Assembly: GCA_016713035.1 (NCBI GenBank)
Contig: JADJPW010000003.1
Coordinates: 709,491-773,490, forward strand
Direction: 5' to 3'
Origin: Verrucomicrobiaceae bacterium
GTDB taxonomy: Bacteria > Verrucomicrobiota > Verrucomicrobiia > Verrucomicrobiales > Verrucomicrobiaceae
Length of the DNA stretch: 64,000 nucleotides
The position numbers were made by a program, and so were the translations under genes. The notes beneath the pieces were generated by a model that had not been told where the DNA came from, did not search any database, and saw only the letters and a list, made by a program, of their open reading frames with translations. Shown here piece by piece: positions 1 to 9,308 of this stretch (the stretch's first letter is position 1; each line of letters opens with the position of its first letter).

Positions 1-84
1 GCGATCAGTGAACAGCGCGGCGGCATCAATCCGAACGGACTCTTAAAGCTCACCACGGCGATGGACAAAATTTTCGCGATGTAA
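1..84 (+). CDS. C-terminal end of an unidentified protein
   Basis: The window opens inside a plus-strand reading frame that ends at the TAA at 82-84. The 27 visible residues finish in GLLKLTTAMDKIFAM. They are too few to assign a family. It converges on pepD, whose stop lies about 40 bases further on. Confidence 0.5.
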   Translation, partial: AISEQRGGINPNGLLKLTTAMDKIFAM

Positions 85-103
85 GGATACCCGGAGTGCA
101 TCC

Positions 104-142
104 CCTCCCTGGAGAAGGCAGCTTATAGAGCCGCCAGGGAGG
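104..142. terminator. Inverted repeat between convergent genes (possible terminator)
   Basis: A 9-bp perfect inverted repeat (CCTCCCTGG at 104-112, CCAGGGAGG at 134-142) lies where the first gene and pepD converge and overlaps the pepD stop region. The 21-base loop is long and there is no clear T-run, so a terminator role is only possible. Confidence 0.3.
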
Positions 143-1574
143 CTGTAAGCAGCTTCCAAAATTTCTGCACCGATCGTATGCTGCAACATTCCTTCTCGGA
201 GTGGGCTTCATGGATATTGGGACCAAAGGAGATCATATCCATACCAGGATAAGCCATCGCGATGACACCGCATTCGAGCCCCGCATGACAGGCGCTCACC
301 TTGACAGCCTGACCGAACAAATCGCGGTAAATGCCACGCATTTTCTCCAAAATAGGGGATTCTGCGCTCGGACTCCAGCCTGGGTAACCTGCATCGTTTC
401 TGACGGCAGCTCCGATCAATTCAAAAGGCGCTGAAAATGCCCGCGAGACATCCAGCTTGCTCGAATCAACGGAACTACGCTGAAGACCGCTCCATTCCGC
501 ATGTCCATCCGCTAAAGCCACCAGCGATAGATTGGAGGATGCCTCGACCAAGCCCGAAACCACTGGGCTCATGCGATAAACACCATTCACGACTGCTTGA
601 AGTGATAGAACGAACTTTCTCTGCTCCAAGCTGGCCATAGCAGAGATCGATTCAGAAGCCGAATCACGGTTTAAAGCTGTAATGCTCAGGTGTGGCTCGA
701 TATGGCGAAACTCCTCATAGATACCCGCTACTTCGATTTGGAAGACCTCCTCGAACCGACCTGGATCAAGCAGCACTAGATGCGCACTGCATTGTGCCGG
801 GATCGCATTTCGAGCGCTGCCTCCACGCATGGAGACCAATGCGACGACTTTTTCTCCGCAGGCAGCAAGGATGCGAGCCATGAGCTTGATCGCATTCCCT
901 CGGCCCTCATGGATTTGCAGCCCCGAGTGCCCACCACGTAAGCCACTGATCTGGACGACTACATGTGGCTTCTTCTGATCATAGGAGGTCTCGGTATAGT
1001 CTAGGCTCACCAGCGTATCGACACCACCAGCACAGCCGATCGTGAAGGTGTCATCCTCTTCAGAGTCCAGGTTGAGTAATGTCTTCCCAGAAAGCAATCC
1101 AGGCTGTAGGCCAAGTGCTCCTCCCATTCCCTGCTCCTCATCCAACGTGAAAAGAGCCTCAATCGGAGGATGACTAAGATCTTTAGAGGCTAGGGTGGCT
1201 AAGATCGCAGCCACACCGATTCCATTATCAGCCCCCAGCGTAGTCCCACGAGCACGCACCCAATCCCCATCCACCCACATTTGAATTCCTTGGGCTTCAA
1301 AATCGAAGTGCAATCCATCCGCAGCCTTGTGAACCATATCGAGATGCGCTTGCAAAATAACCGCTGGCCTGCCCAGTCGATCAGGTGTCGCTGGTTTCCG
1401 AATGATCACATTGCCCGCTGCATCGACGAAGGATTCTAGGCCGTGATGCTCCGCAAATGCCCGTACAAAGGCCACTACTCGCTCCTCACGCTTCGAGGGA
1501 CGCGGGATGGCATTGAGATCCGCAAAGCAGTTCCAGAGAGCGAGGGGTTCAAGGGTGCGAACAGAATCAGACAT
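123..1574 (-). CDS. pepD: Aminoacyl-histidine dipeptidase (M20 family)
   Basis: Cytosolic non-specific dipeptidase of the PepD type, a zinc M20 peptidase that cleaves Xaa-His and many other dipeptides during peptide turnover. At 483 residues it has the normal family length. Visible metal and catalytic motifs are HLD (H77, D79), GADNG (D116), DEE (E146/E147) and NLD (D170), with a C-terminal HEAHS metal-ligand motif. The ATG at 1572-1574 fits the family start. It is transcribed on the same strand as the DUF1501 gene to its right, but the 103-base gap suggests its own promoter. Confidence 0.93.
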   Translation of the reverse strand: MSDSVRTLEPLALWNCFADLNAIPRPSKREERVVAFVRAFAEHHGLESFVDAAGNVIIRKPATPDRLGRPAVILQAHLDMVHKAADGLHFDFEAQGIQMWVDGDWVRARGTTLGADNGIGVAAILATLASKDLSHPPIEALFTLDEEQGMGGALGLQPGLLSGKTLLNLDSEEDDTFTIGCAGGVDTLVSLDYTETSYDQKKPHVVVQISGLRGGHSGLQIHEGRGNAIKLMARILAACGEKVVALVSMRGGSARNAIPAQCSAHLVLLDPGRFEEVFQIEVAGIYEEFRHIEPHLSITALNRDSASESISAMASLEQRKFVLSLQAVVNGVYRMSPVVSGLVEASSNLSLVALADGHAEWSGLQRSSVDSSKLDVSRAFSAPFELIGAAVRNDAGYPGWSPSAESPILEKMRGIYRDLFGQAVKVSACHAGLECGVIAMAYPGMDMISFGPNIHEAHSEKECCSIRSVQKFWKLLTASLAAL

Positions 1575-1677
1575 GGTGAACCCGCCATAGCGTCGGGATC
1601 ATGATCAGCAAGCATATCAATGAACATTGAGTGACAGGGACGATGTCCTGCCCTCAAATTTCAATGTTCCATGCTTC

Positions 1678-3108
1678 TCATGCGATGAGCGCTTTCACCA
1701 CGTTGCCGGCGATGCCGGTGAGGCGCATGTCGAGGCCTTGGTATTTGAAATTAAGGCGCTCGTGATTGATGCCGAGGAGGTGCATGAGGGTGGCATTGAG
1801 ATCATGGACGTGCACGCCGTCGCGGACGATGTTGTAGCTGTAGTCGTCAGTTTCGCCGTGGATGTAGCCTTTTTTGACTCCAGCTCCAGCGAGGAAGAGG
1901 CTGTAGCAGCGCGGATGGTGATCGCGGCCGTAGTTGGTCTCGGTGAGGGTGCCTTGGGAGTAGATGGTGCGGCCAAATTCGCCGCCCCAGACGATGAGGG
2001 TGTCATCGAGCAGGCCACGCTGCTTGAGATCTTTGATGAGTGCGGCGGTGGCTTGATCGGTATCGCGACATTGGCCACGGATGGCGTTTGGGAGACCGCC
2101 ATGATGATCCCAGCCCATGTGAAAGAGCTGGATGCAGCGCACATCGCGCTCAGCGAGTCGGCGGGCGAGCAAGCAATTCGCGGCGTAGGTGCCTGGCTTG
2201 GTAACGTCTGGGCCATACATGTCGAGAATGTGCTGCGGCTCGTTTTTGGTATCGACGAGGTCAGGCACGCTGGTCTGCATGCGGAAGGCCATTTCGTATT
2301 GCGCGATGCGAGTGACCGTTTCGGGGTCGCCAAAGGCTTGATGCTCTTTTTCGTTCAATGCGGCGAGTTCATCGAGCATCTGGCGGCGCATGGGGCGATC
2401 GACCCCGGCAGGATTGGAGAGATAGAGCACGGGATCGCCGGAATTGCGGAAGCGCACGCCCTGATGCTGGGTGGGGAGGAAACCACTGCCCCAGAGGCGG
2501 TCATAAAGCGGCTGGTCATCGCGGCGGCCCGTGCCAAATGAAGTCATGACCACATAGGCTGGTAGATCGCGATTCAGGCTACCGAGGCCGTAACTGAGCC
2601 AGGAACCGATGCTGGGCCTACCAGCGAGCTGCGAGCCGGTTTGGCAAAAAGTGATGGCAGGATCATGATTGATGGCCTCGGTGAACATGGAGCGGACGAG
2701 GCAAATCTCGTCCGAGATGCTGCTGATGTTTGGGATGAGCTCACTGAGCTCCATGCCGCTCTTGCCATGCTTGGCGAACTTGAACATCGAAGGTGCCACC
2801 GGAAACGATTTTTGCCCCGAAGTCATGGTCGTGAGCCTCTGGCCTTGGCGAATCGACTCTGGCAGGTTTTCGCCGCGATGTTTGGCCATTCCCGGCTTCG
2901 GATCAAACAGGTCCATCTGCGATGGAGCGCCGCTTTGGAACAAATAAATGATGCGCTTGGCTTTTGGTGCGTAGTTGGGAAATGAAGTAGCGCCATGGAG
3001 ATGCGCGAGCGCGATGGAGCCGACTGCCGCAGCGGAGTTGCGGAGGAAGACGCGGCGGTTGAGGGCGTCCTGAATCTTGAATAATGAATGAGGGGAGCGT
3101 GAGGACAT
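1678..3108 (-). CDS. DUF1501 secreted protein (sulfatase-like superfamily)
   Basis: DUF1501 family, common in Planctomycetes and Verrucomicrobia and distantly related to sulfatases and alkaline phosphatases; the substrate is unknown. I chose the ATG at 3108 (476 residues) over an upstream TTG because it puts a twin-arginine signal (RRVFLRN, from R18) close to the N-terminus. Conserved family stretches include SGAPSQMDLFDPKPG, WDHHGG, VWGGEFGRT and the C-terminal KYQGLDMRLTG. It follows the PSD1 gene by 51 bases and is probably the last gene of that operon. Export in folded form by the Tat pathway is inferred from the signal. Confidence 0.9.
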   Translation of the reverse strand: MSSRSPHSLFKIQDALNRRVFLRNSAAAVGSIALAHLHGATSFPNYAPKAKRIIYLFQSGAPSQMDLFDPKPGMAKHRGENLPESIRQGQRLTTMTSGQKSFPVAPSMFKFAKHGKSGMELSELIPNISSISDEICLVRSMFTEAINHDPAITFCQTGSQLAGRPSIGSWLSYGLGSLNRDLPAYVVMTSFGTGRRDDQPLYDRLWGSGFLPTQHQGVRFRNSGDPVLYLSNPAGVDRPMRRQMLDELAALNEKEHQAFGDPETVTRIAQYEMAFRMQTSVPDLVDTKNEPQHILDMYGPDVTKPGTYAANCLLARRLAERDVRCIQLFHMGWDHHGGLPNAIRGQCRDTDQATAALIKDLKQRGLLDDTLIVWGGEFGRTIYSQGTLTETNYGRDHHPRCYSLFLAGAGVKKGYIHGETDDYSYNIVRDGVHVHDLNATLMHLLGINHERLNFKYQGLDMRLTGIAGNVVKALIA

Positions 3109-3159
3109 GGCGTCGTCTTCTGGGGTATTAAAAATCAATGTTCAGTTTTCAAAGGGCCT

Positions 3160-6100
3160 TTACGGCTTCGTCACGACCTCATTGAGGTTGAGGATGATGC
3201 TGGCGGTGATGCCGTAGGCGGCGAGTTCGGCGCTGGGGATGGCGGGATCGGGCTGGTAGTTGCCGATGGAGAGGAATTGCTTGGCGGAGTCGGGCGTGGC
3301 CTGAAAGCTGGTGAGGCGGTTTTGCAAACCGGTGCGCAGCAGGGCGATTTCATCGGCTTTGGGTGGGCGGGAAACGGCGCGGTTGAAGGCCCAGGCGATG
3401 CGCTGCTCAGGGGTGTTGCCGCCTTGTTTGATCATCTTTTCTCCCAAGGCTTTGGCAGCTTCGACAAAGGTGACTTCGTTGAGCAGGGCCAGGGCCTGGA
3501 GTGGGGTATTGGTGCGGCTGCGTTTGACGGTGCAGATTTCACGCGAGGGTGCATCAAAGAGCAGCATGGTGGGTGGCGCGGCGGTGCGCTTCCAGATGGT
3601 GTAAAAACTGCGGCGGTAGAGGCCGGTGCCGGTATCGGCCTTATAGCCGCGCAGATCGCCGTATTTACTGGTGTCATCCCACACGCCATCGGGCATGTAG
3701 GGCTTCACGCTGGGACCGCCGATCTCTGGCACGAGCAGTCCTGCGATGGCGAGGGCCTGATCCCGCACGATTTCTCCACTGAGGCGAAAACGCGGCCCAC
3801 GGGCGAGCAGGCGGTTCTCGGGATCTTTCTCGATGAGTTCTGGTGTGACTTTGCTGCTCTGGCGATACGCGGCGCTCATGACGAGCTGCTTCTGCATGGC
3901 CTTCATGTCCCAACCGCTGCGGATGAATTCGGTGGCGAGCCAATCGAGCAGCTCGGGATGAACGGGATACTCAGCCTGTGAGCCGAGGTTTTCGGCGGTT
4001 TTGCAAATGCCGTAGCCGAAGAATTTTTCCCAAGTGCGATTGACCCAAACGCGAGCAGTGAGCGGGTTTGTGGGATCGACGAGCCACTTGGCGAGGCCGA
4101 GCCGGTTCGCGGGTGCGCCTTTCGGAATGGGCGGCAGCACGGCGGGCGTGGCCATGGTCACTTTGTCGCCCGGTTTGTCGTATTCGCCGCGTTTGAGCAC
4201 GAAGGTGTCACGCACGGGGCCTTCCTGCATGACCATGACGTTTGGCAAAGAGCGATCGAGATCATCATAGGCACGCTGAGCACGGGCCAGCGCGGCATCG
4301 GCCTGTTTGAGTGGGTTTTCGACATTGGCGCGGAAGAAGGACTCGATGTCTTTTTTCTGCTGCGGGCTGCGTTTGGCAGCGGGTGTTTCAAAGGCGAGCT
4401 TCAGGCCGGGCGAAATGGCATCGCCGCTGAGTTTGACGGTTTTTGGTGGCAAATGGGAAGAGGAAAGACGGAAGCGGCCAATGTTATGACCACCGATGCC
4501 TTCCATGCGCAGGCGCAGCATGAGCAGCGTGTCTTTGCCCGGTGAAATGGGCTCTTCGAGCACGAACATGGCGCGGCGATTTTCTTTGCGCGTGGGGCCA
4601 TCGACCGCCCAGGTGGTGCCGCGAGGTTTCTTTTTGTCACTGCGGATGAGGCTGGTGATTTCGTAGCCTTTTTGAGAGTGATCGGCCTCGGCACGGGCGA
4701 GCTGGAGCTGCTCAGGTTTGCCATTGCCCCTCTTTACAAAAACATCGAAGCCACTGAGAGCGAAGTTGCTATTGTTGAAGCGACCGGGACCGCCGCCGGG
4801 CAAGGAGGGATCAGTGAAGCACTCGAGCAGAAAGGCGGAGGCACCACCCTCTGGCAGCGGTGCATCGAAGATGTACACATCTTTGTTCGGATTGGTGCCA
4901 GTGGCTAGGTAGCTGCCGTCTGCTTGCTTGATCAAAGCGGTGCCGACTTTGGATTCGACCTTCGCAGGGGTTAGCGGTAGCCAGCTTGCTTTCATGCTGC
5001 GCAGGGTTTCTTGCGCCTTCGGTTCCCAGGCTGCGACGAGCTGAGGCAGCTGCTTAGCGAGCTCGGCGACCTTGCTTTTGGCGGCTTTGATCTCGGCATC
5101 GAGCTGGGCGAGTTTTTGCTCCTGCTCGGCAGTGGGCACGGTGGCCACGGGCTGGCTATTGCCGCCGCTGCGGTTCGATGCGCCCTGAATGGTGCCGCTT
5201 TCAGGGACATTGTTGAAGAAGGCGAAGAAGGAATAAAAATCCTTCATGCTGAGTGGATCGTATTTGTGATCATGGCAGCGGCAGCAGCCCATGGTGAGGC
5301 CCATCCAGGTGGCGCTGGTAGTCTCGACGCGGTCCACGATGTTCTCGATGCGCCATTCCTCCGCGATGATGCCGCCTTCTCCATTGATGCGGTGATTTCG
5401 ATTGAAGCCAGTGGCCACGATTTGATCACGCCGAGCATTGGGAATGAGGTCACCCGCGATTTGCTCGATGGTGAATTGGTCAAAGGGTTTGTTGTCATTG
5501 AAGGCCTTGATCACCCAATCACGCCAGGGCCACATCTGGCGGCTGCTATCGGTCTGAAAGCCGTTGGAATCCGCGTAGCGTGCATAATCCAGCCACTGCA
5601 TGGCCATGCGCTCGCCGTAGTGCGGAGATTTCAGCAAGCGGTCCACATAGGCCTCGTATTTTTGTTCTGACCAATCGGAGAGCAAGGCCAGATCCTCGGG
5701 CGTGGGTGGCAGTCCCGTGAGGTCCAGAGCCACACGACGCATCTGCGTGGCGGGATCAGCCTGCGGTGACATTTTCAGCCCCTCTTTGGCTAAACGGGTG
5801 GCGATGAAGCGGTCCACCGGATGCGTCAGTCCATTGATCTGCGGTGGCTCCACTCGCACCGGCGCGATGAAGGCCCAGTGGCCCTGATACTCGGCTCCTT
5901 CGGCGATCCATTGCTTCAGGATGGCCTTTTCAGCGCTGCTGAGCGGTTTGCCGCTTTTCTCCGGCGGCATGACATCGTCGTGTGAGTTCGGCAGTTCGAC
6001 GCGGGCGATGAGTTGACTTTTTTCCACATTACCCGGCACGATGGCGGCATCACCAGACTCAGCGGGCTTCAGCGCCTCCTCGCGCAAATCCAGTCGCAGC

Positions 6101-6246
6101 TCCGCCTCGCGGTGGCTGGCATCCGCCCCGTGGCAGTGAAAGCACTTGTCAGAGAGGATGGGCCGCACATCGCGGTTGAACTGTACTTTGTCCGCTGCGG
6201 CAGCAGGCAGGGCTGTTAGAAAAAGGAACGTGGAAGCAAGTCTCAT
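3160..6246 (-). CDS. PSD1-type protein with cytochrome c, DUF1549 and DUF1553 domains
   Basis: Large secreted protein of 1,028 residues with a signal peptide (residues 1-18), a planctomycete-type cytochrome c domain (CFHCH heme motif, C35/C38/H39), a DUF1549 region from about residue 140 (DLTGLPPTPED), a central coiled/sandwich region and a C-terminal DUF1553 region (NPLTARVWVNR; RTNTPLQALALLN). These proteins are usually paired with DUF1501 partners, as here, and are thought to degrade or oxidise complex, often sulfated, glycans outside the cytoplasm. The start codon overlaps the stop of the upstream hydrolase by 4 bases, indicating translational coupling. Confidence 0.92.
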   Translation of the reverse strand: MRLASTFLFLTALPAAAADKVQFNRDVRPILSDKCFHCHGADASHREAELRLDLREEALKPAESGDAAIVPGNVEKSQLIARVELPNSHDDVMPPEKSGKPLSSAEKAILKQWIAEGAEYQGHWAFIAPVRVEPPQINGLTHPVDRFIATRLAKEGLKMSPQADPATQMRRVALDLTGLPPTPEDLALLSDWSEQKYEAYVDRLLKSPHYGERMAMQWLDYARYADSNGFQTDSSRQMWPWRDWVIKAFNDNKPFDQFTIEQIAGDLIPNARRDQIVATGFNRNHRINGEGGIIAEEWRIENIVDRVETTSATWMGLTMGCCRCHDHKYDPLSMKDFYSFFAFFNNVPESGTIQGASNRSGGNSQPVATVPTAEQEQKLAQLDAEIKAAKSKVAELAKQLPQLVAAWEPKAQETLRSMKASWLPLTPAKVESKVGTALIKQADGSYLATGTNPNKDVYIFDAPLPEGGASAFLLECFTDPSLPGGGPGRFNNSNFALSGFDVFVKRGNGKPEQLQLARAEADHSQKGYEITSLIRSDKKKPRGTTWAVDGPTRKENRRAMFVLEEPISPGKDTLLMLRLRMEGIGGHNIGRFRLSSSHLPPKTVKLSGDAISPGLKLAFETPAAKRSPQQKKDIESFFRANVENPLKQADAALARAQRAYDDLDRSLPNVMVMQEGPVRDTFVLKRGEYDKPGDKVTMATPAVLPPIPKGAPANRLGLAKWLVDPTNPLTARVWVNRTWEKFFGYGICKTAENLGSQAEYPVHPELLDWLATEFIRSGWDMKAMQKQLVMSAAYRQSSKVTPELIEKDPENRLLARGPRFRLSGEIVRDQALAIAGLLVPEIGGPSVKPYMPDGVWDDTSKYGDLRGYKADTGTGLYRRSFYTIWKRTAAPPTMLLFDAPSREICTVKRSRTNTPLQALALLNEVTFVEAAKALGEKMIKQGGNTPEQRIAWAFNRAVSRPPKADEIALLRTGLQNRLTSFQATPDSAKQFLSIGNYQPDPAIPSAELAAYGITASIILNLNEVVTKP

Positions 6247-7565
6247 GGCTGGGAGGAGGAGCGCAGACCGGAGGTGTTGACGGTGATGACGCGGTATTGA
6301 TGCTGTTTGCCGGGCTCGGGCTTGGGATCGGTGAAGCGTGTGGGGATGAGCGGATTATTCGGCGTATCGCTGTACTGTAGGCCTTGGAAAATGGGGCGTC
6401 CAAAGGGATTCTTCACAGGCGCTGTTACTGTGGCGATTTCTTTACCATCGCGCTCGATGATGAAGCTGGCGATGCCGCTTTCCAGATCAGCCTCAGCGCT
6501 CCAGGACAGCTCAGCGCCATTCACACGCAGATTCGTCGGCGCTGGAGGCGGCGTGGCATCAGGGATCGCGGTGTCTTTGACATAATGCATCCACGCTTTG
6601 GCGATGGCTTCGTTTGGCAGCCAGATGGCTTTTTTGGCATCGCTCGAAAATTGCGCCGCAGGTGCAGCCTCGGTGCCGAGCAGAGGCGCTAGCCAGGTGC
6701 CAGCCTGCGGCATGGATTGCAGTGGCGCAGCGCTTTTTGCAGGCAAACGAGCACTCAGGCAGGCATCGAGCCATGGGATGGCCAAGTAGCGCTGATTGCC
6801 GCATTCATGCGCCGTGAGTGGATCGACCGCGACGCCGATGAGACCACCGCGAGCACGCACAGCGGTGAAGAAGGCCTCATTGGCAGGCCACACTCCGGCG
6901 AAGCGGCCTTCTTTGACCGTCATGCCTTCTTTGGTGCCGGGATTGCACATGATGGGCACATTCAGCGCAGCATCTGGCACCGCGTGCGGCTTGATGGTTC
7001 CACGTTTCGCATCCGCCGTGAGCAGTGGCACACCGCTGCGCAGCCAAGCTGCCGCGACACGCTCTGGATGCGTCAGCACCATGCCACCAGCCCAGTGACC
7101 GCCGCCGCTATGGCCCCAGAGTGCCCATGGCACGGTGGCTAGCTCTGGGTGGCCGCTTTGAGCACCGATGTCTGCTAAGGCACGCTGAAACGCCACACCG
7201 CTGCCATTGCGCGGATCACACCACATTTGGCAGTCCTCTTTTTCGCGCATTTCATAAGCTGGAGCCATCAGAGCGCAGGCGTGTTTTTTAGCCAAAGCCT
7301 GCCAATGCAGGTCAAAAGCACCTGTGAGACCGGATTTGCACGATCCCTCACCACAACCATGCTGATGCACGATCACACCGCGCAGCTCCTGCACACCCGG
7401 CGGCAGCCAAAGCGTGTAGTTCACAGGAAAAATGAGCTCGCCAGGCTTTTTCGATGCCTCATAGCGCACCCGGTAATAAGGCGGGTCCGCCGGTGGAAAA
7501 ACATCATAAGGCGCAAGTTGCGCATGGAGAGCCGTGGCAGTGAAAAGAAGGGCAAGGAGACGCAT
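6243..7565 (-). CDS. Secreted alpha/beta hydrolase with C-terminal Fn3-like domain
   Basis: Signal peptide of about 16 residues (start ATG at 7565; the reading frame extends 14 codons upstream without a better start). The alpha/beta-hydrolase core carries the nucleophile elbow GHSGGG (Ser153), an oxyanion-type HQHGCGEG segment and a late His (DPLTAHECG). From about residue 350 a fibronectin-III-like segment follows (PPPAPTNLRVNG). It is probably a carbohydrate or aryl esterase. It is the first gene of the operon with PSD1 and DUF1501, so it may deacylate the polymer those proteins attack; that role is inference. Confidence 0.8.
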   Translation of the reverse strand: MRLLALLFTATALHAQLAPYDVFPPADPPYYRVRYEASKKPGELIFPVNYTLWLPPGVQELRGVIVHQHGCGEGSCKSGLTGAFDLHWQALAKKHACALMAPAYEMREKEDCQMWCDPRNGSGVAFQRALADIGAQSGHPELATVPWALWGHSGGGHWAGGMVLTHPERVAAAWLRSGVPLLTADAKRGTIKPHAVPDAALNVPIMCNPGTKEGMTVKEGRFAGVWPANEAFFTAVRARGGLIGVAVDPLTAHECGNQRYLAIPWLDACLSARLPAKSAAPLQSMPQAGTWLAPLLGTEAAPAAQFSSDAKKAIWLPNEAIAKAWMHYVKDTAIPDATPPPAPTNLRVNGAELSWSAEADLESGIASFIIERDGKEIATVTAPVKNPFGRPIFQGLQYSDTPNNPLIPTRFTDPKPEPGKQHQYRVITVNTSGLRSSSQP

Positions 7566-7704
7566 GTGGAGCCGATTGCTACGTCGTGGAGAGAGAAGTT
7601 TATACATGGGGAAATCCGCCGAGAGTCCCTAATGCGGCGGAGTGTGCAAAATCGCATCCCGGTGATGGACAGGAGGAGGCGGAGGAGCTAAACGGGCCAC
7701 CTCT

Positions 7705-8355
7705 ATGCTCAAACAACTCACTCTGGCCGCTCTGGCGGCACTCACACTCGGCGCAGCGCAGGCTGCGGATAACGATGGCTGGACTTCCATGTTCAACGGC
7801 AAGGATCTGACCGGCTGGAAATCGAACGAAGAAACACCCGGCAGCTTCACCATCGAAGACGGCACGATCAAGATCGGCAATGGCCGTGCGCACCTTTTCT
7901 ATGTGGGCGCAGATGGCGCGGCGAAGTTCACCAGCTTTGAGTTCAAAGCGAAGGTGAAGCACATGGAAGCCAGCAACAGCGGCATCTATATCCACACCAC
8001 CTATCAGGACAAAGGCTGGCCCGATAAAGGCTACGAGTGCCAGGTGAATAGCACCGCGCATAAGGACCCGAAAAAGACCGGCGGCCTCTACGCCGTCAAA
8101 GACGTGCTCAACACCGCACCTGTCGCAGACGGCGAATGGTTCGACTACCATATCAAAGTAGAGGGCAAGCACATCACCATCTCCATCAATGGCAAAGTGA
8201 CCACCGACTGGACTGAGCCCGAAGGCTGGGACCCCGCCACCGCACTCAAGAACATGCCCGGCCGCAAATTCAGCGAAGGCACCGTGGCGCTCCAGGCACA
8301 TGATCCAAAGAGCGTGGTCTATTACAAAGACCTCTACATCAAAGCGCTGAAGTAA
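7705..8355 (+). CDS. DUF1080 (3-keto-disaccharide hydrolase-like) secreted protein
   Basis: A 216-residue protein with a signal peptide (cleavage after about residue 20, AQAAD) followed by a single DUF1080 domain, a concanavalin-like beta-sandwich. Visible family features are GWTSMFNGKDLTGWKS, a central SGIYIHTTY strand and WFDYHIKVEGKHI. Members act on keto-disaccharides or bind glycans outside the cell; no specific substrate can be read here. A purine-rich stretch (GGAGGAG) lies 20-30 bases upstream. A stem-loop terminator follows the stop, so it is likely monocistronic. Confidence 0.9.
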   Translation: MLKQLTLAALAALTLGAAQAADNDGWTSMFNGKDLTGWKSNEETPGSFTIEDGTIKIGNGRAHLFYVGADGAAKFTSFEFKAKVKHMEASNSGIYIHTTYQDKGWPDKGYECQVNSTAHKDPKKTGGLYAVKDVLNTAPVADGEWFDYHIKVEGKHITISINGKVTTDWTEPEGWDPATALKNMPGRKFSEGTVALQAHDPKSVVYYKDLYIKALK

Positions 8356-8385
8356 GCCGCATCGCATTGTTTTCCGTACCTCAAG

Positions 8386-8411
8386 CCGGACGCCTGGAAA
8401 CGGGCGTCCGG
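8386..8411 (+). terminator. Rho-independent terminator after the DUF1080 gene
   Basis: Perfect 9-bp stem CCGGACGCC (8386-8394) / GGCGTCCGG (8403-8411), 8-base loop, followed by TTTGCTTTT. Confidence 0.8.
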
Positions 8412-8446
8412 TTTGCTTTTGAGGCCAAAACCATCCACAAATCACC

Positions 8447-9259
8447 ATGCCCGAGCTCCCTGAAGTCGAGACCACTCTGCGCGGCGTGAGTCCGCATGTA
8501 CTCCACAAGCGCATCACCGAGGTCATTGTGCGTGATGCACGTCTGCGCTGGCCCGTGCCAGATGCGATCCATAAGCTGGAGGGCACACGAATCACGCTCT
8601 GCACCCGGCGAGCGAAGTACATGCTCTTTGAAACAGCACGCGGCACGCTGCTGCTGCACCTGGGCATGTCTGGCAGCCTACGCATCGTGCCACAGGACGC
8701 ACCTTGGAGAAAGCATGATCACCTAGCCCTCACGCTGGAGACCGGGAAACAGCTCCGCCTGCATGATCCACGCCGTTTTGGAGCCGCATTGCTGTTGGAG
8801 GGTGATCCCACCGAGCACAAGCTGCTGCGTGACCTAGGCCCGGAGCCCCTGGGTGCCGAGTTCACCGCCAAGTCGCTGAAACTGGCCTGCGCGGGCAAAA
8901 CTGCCGCGATCAAGCTCGTCATCATGGATGCGCATGTCGTCGTCGGTGTGGGCAACATCTACGCCAGCGAGGCACTCCACATGGCAGGCATCGATCCGCG
9001 CAAAGCAGCGGGCAAAGTGAGCCTTCCACGTCTGGAAAAGCTCGTCACCGCCATCCGAGAAGTCCTAGCCGCCAGCATCGAGATGGGAGGCACCACCTTG
9101 CGTGACTTCCTCAATGAAAAAGGCGAGCCCGGCTACTTCCAGCAGACCCTCCGAGTCTATGACCGCACTGGAGAGCCCTGCCGCAGTTGTGGCGCAATGA
9201 TCCGCAAGATCGTACTCGGACAAAGATCGACGTTTTTTTGCCCACGCTGCCAAAAGTAA
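8447..9259 (+). CDS. mutM: Formamidopyrimidine-DNA glycosylase
   Basis: Base-excision repair enzyme that removes 8-oxoguanine and formamidopyrimidines and nicks the abasic site. At 270 residues it has full family length. The N-terminus MPELPEVE supplies the catalytic proline (P2) and glutamate (E3). The helix-two-turn-helix region (VGVGNIYASEAL) and a C-terminal four-cysteine zinc finger (CRSCG ... CPRC) are present. It lies 50 bases upstream of glpX with no terminator between them, so co-transcription is possible. Confidence 0.96.
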   Translation: MPELPEVETTLRGVSPHVLHKRITEVIVRDARLRWPVPDAIHKLEGTRITLCTRRAKYMLFETARGTLLLHLGMSGSLRIVPQDAPWRKHDHLALTLETGKQLRLHDPRRFGAALLLEGDPTEHKLLRDLGPEPLGAEFTAKSLKLACAGKTAAIKLVIMDAHVVVGVGNIYASEALHMAGIDPRKAAGKVSLPRLEKLVTAIREVLAASIEMGGTTLRDFLNEKGEPGYFQQTLRVYDRTGEPCRSCGAMIRKIVLGQRSTFFCPRCQK

Positions 9260-9308
9260 TCCTTCAGACACACCGACAGTTGCTACACCATTCCCTTCCT
9301 GCATCCCC

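Noticed and set aside
1627..2541. 304-codon plus-strand frame opposite the DUF1501 gene
   Set aside because: Shadow of the DUF1501 gene; the minus strand carries the conserved family motifs.
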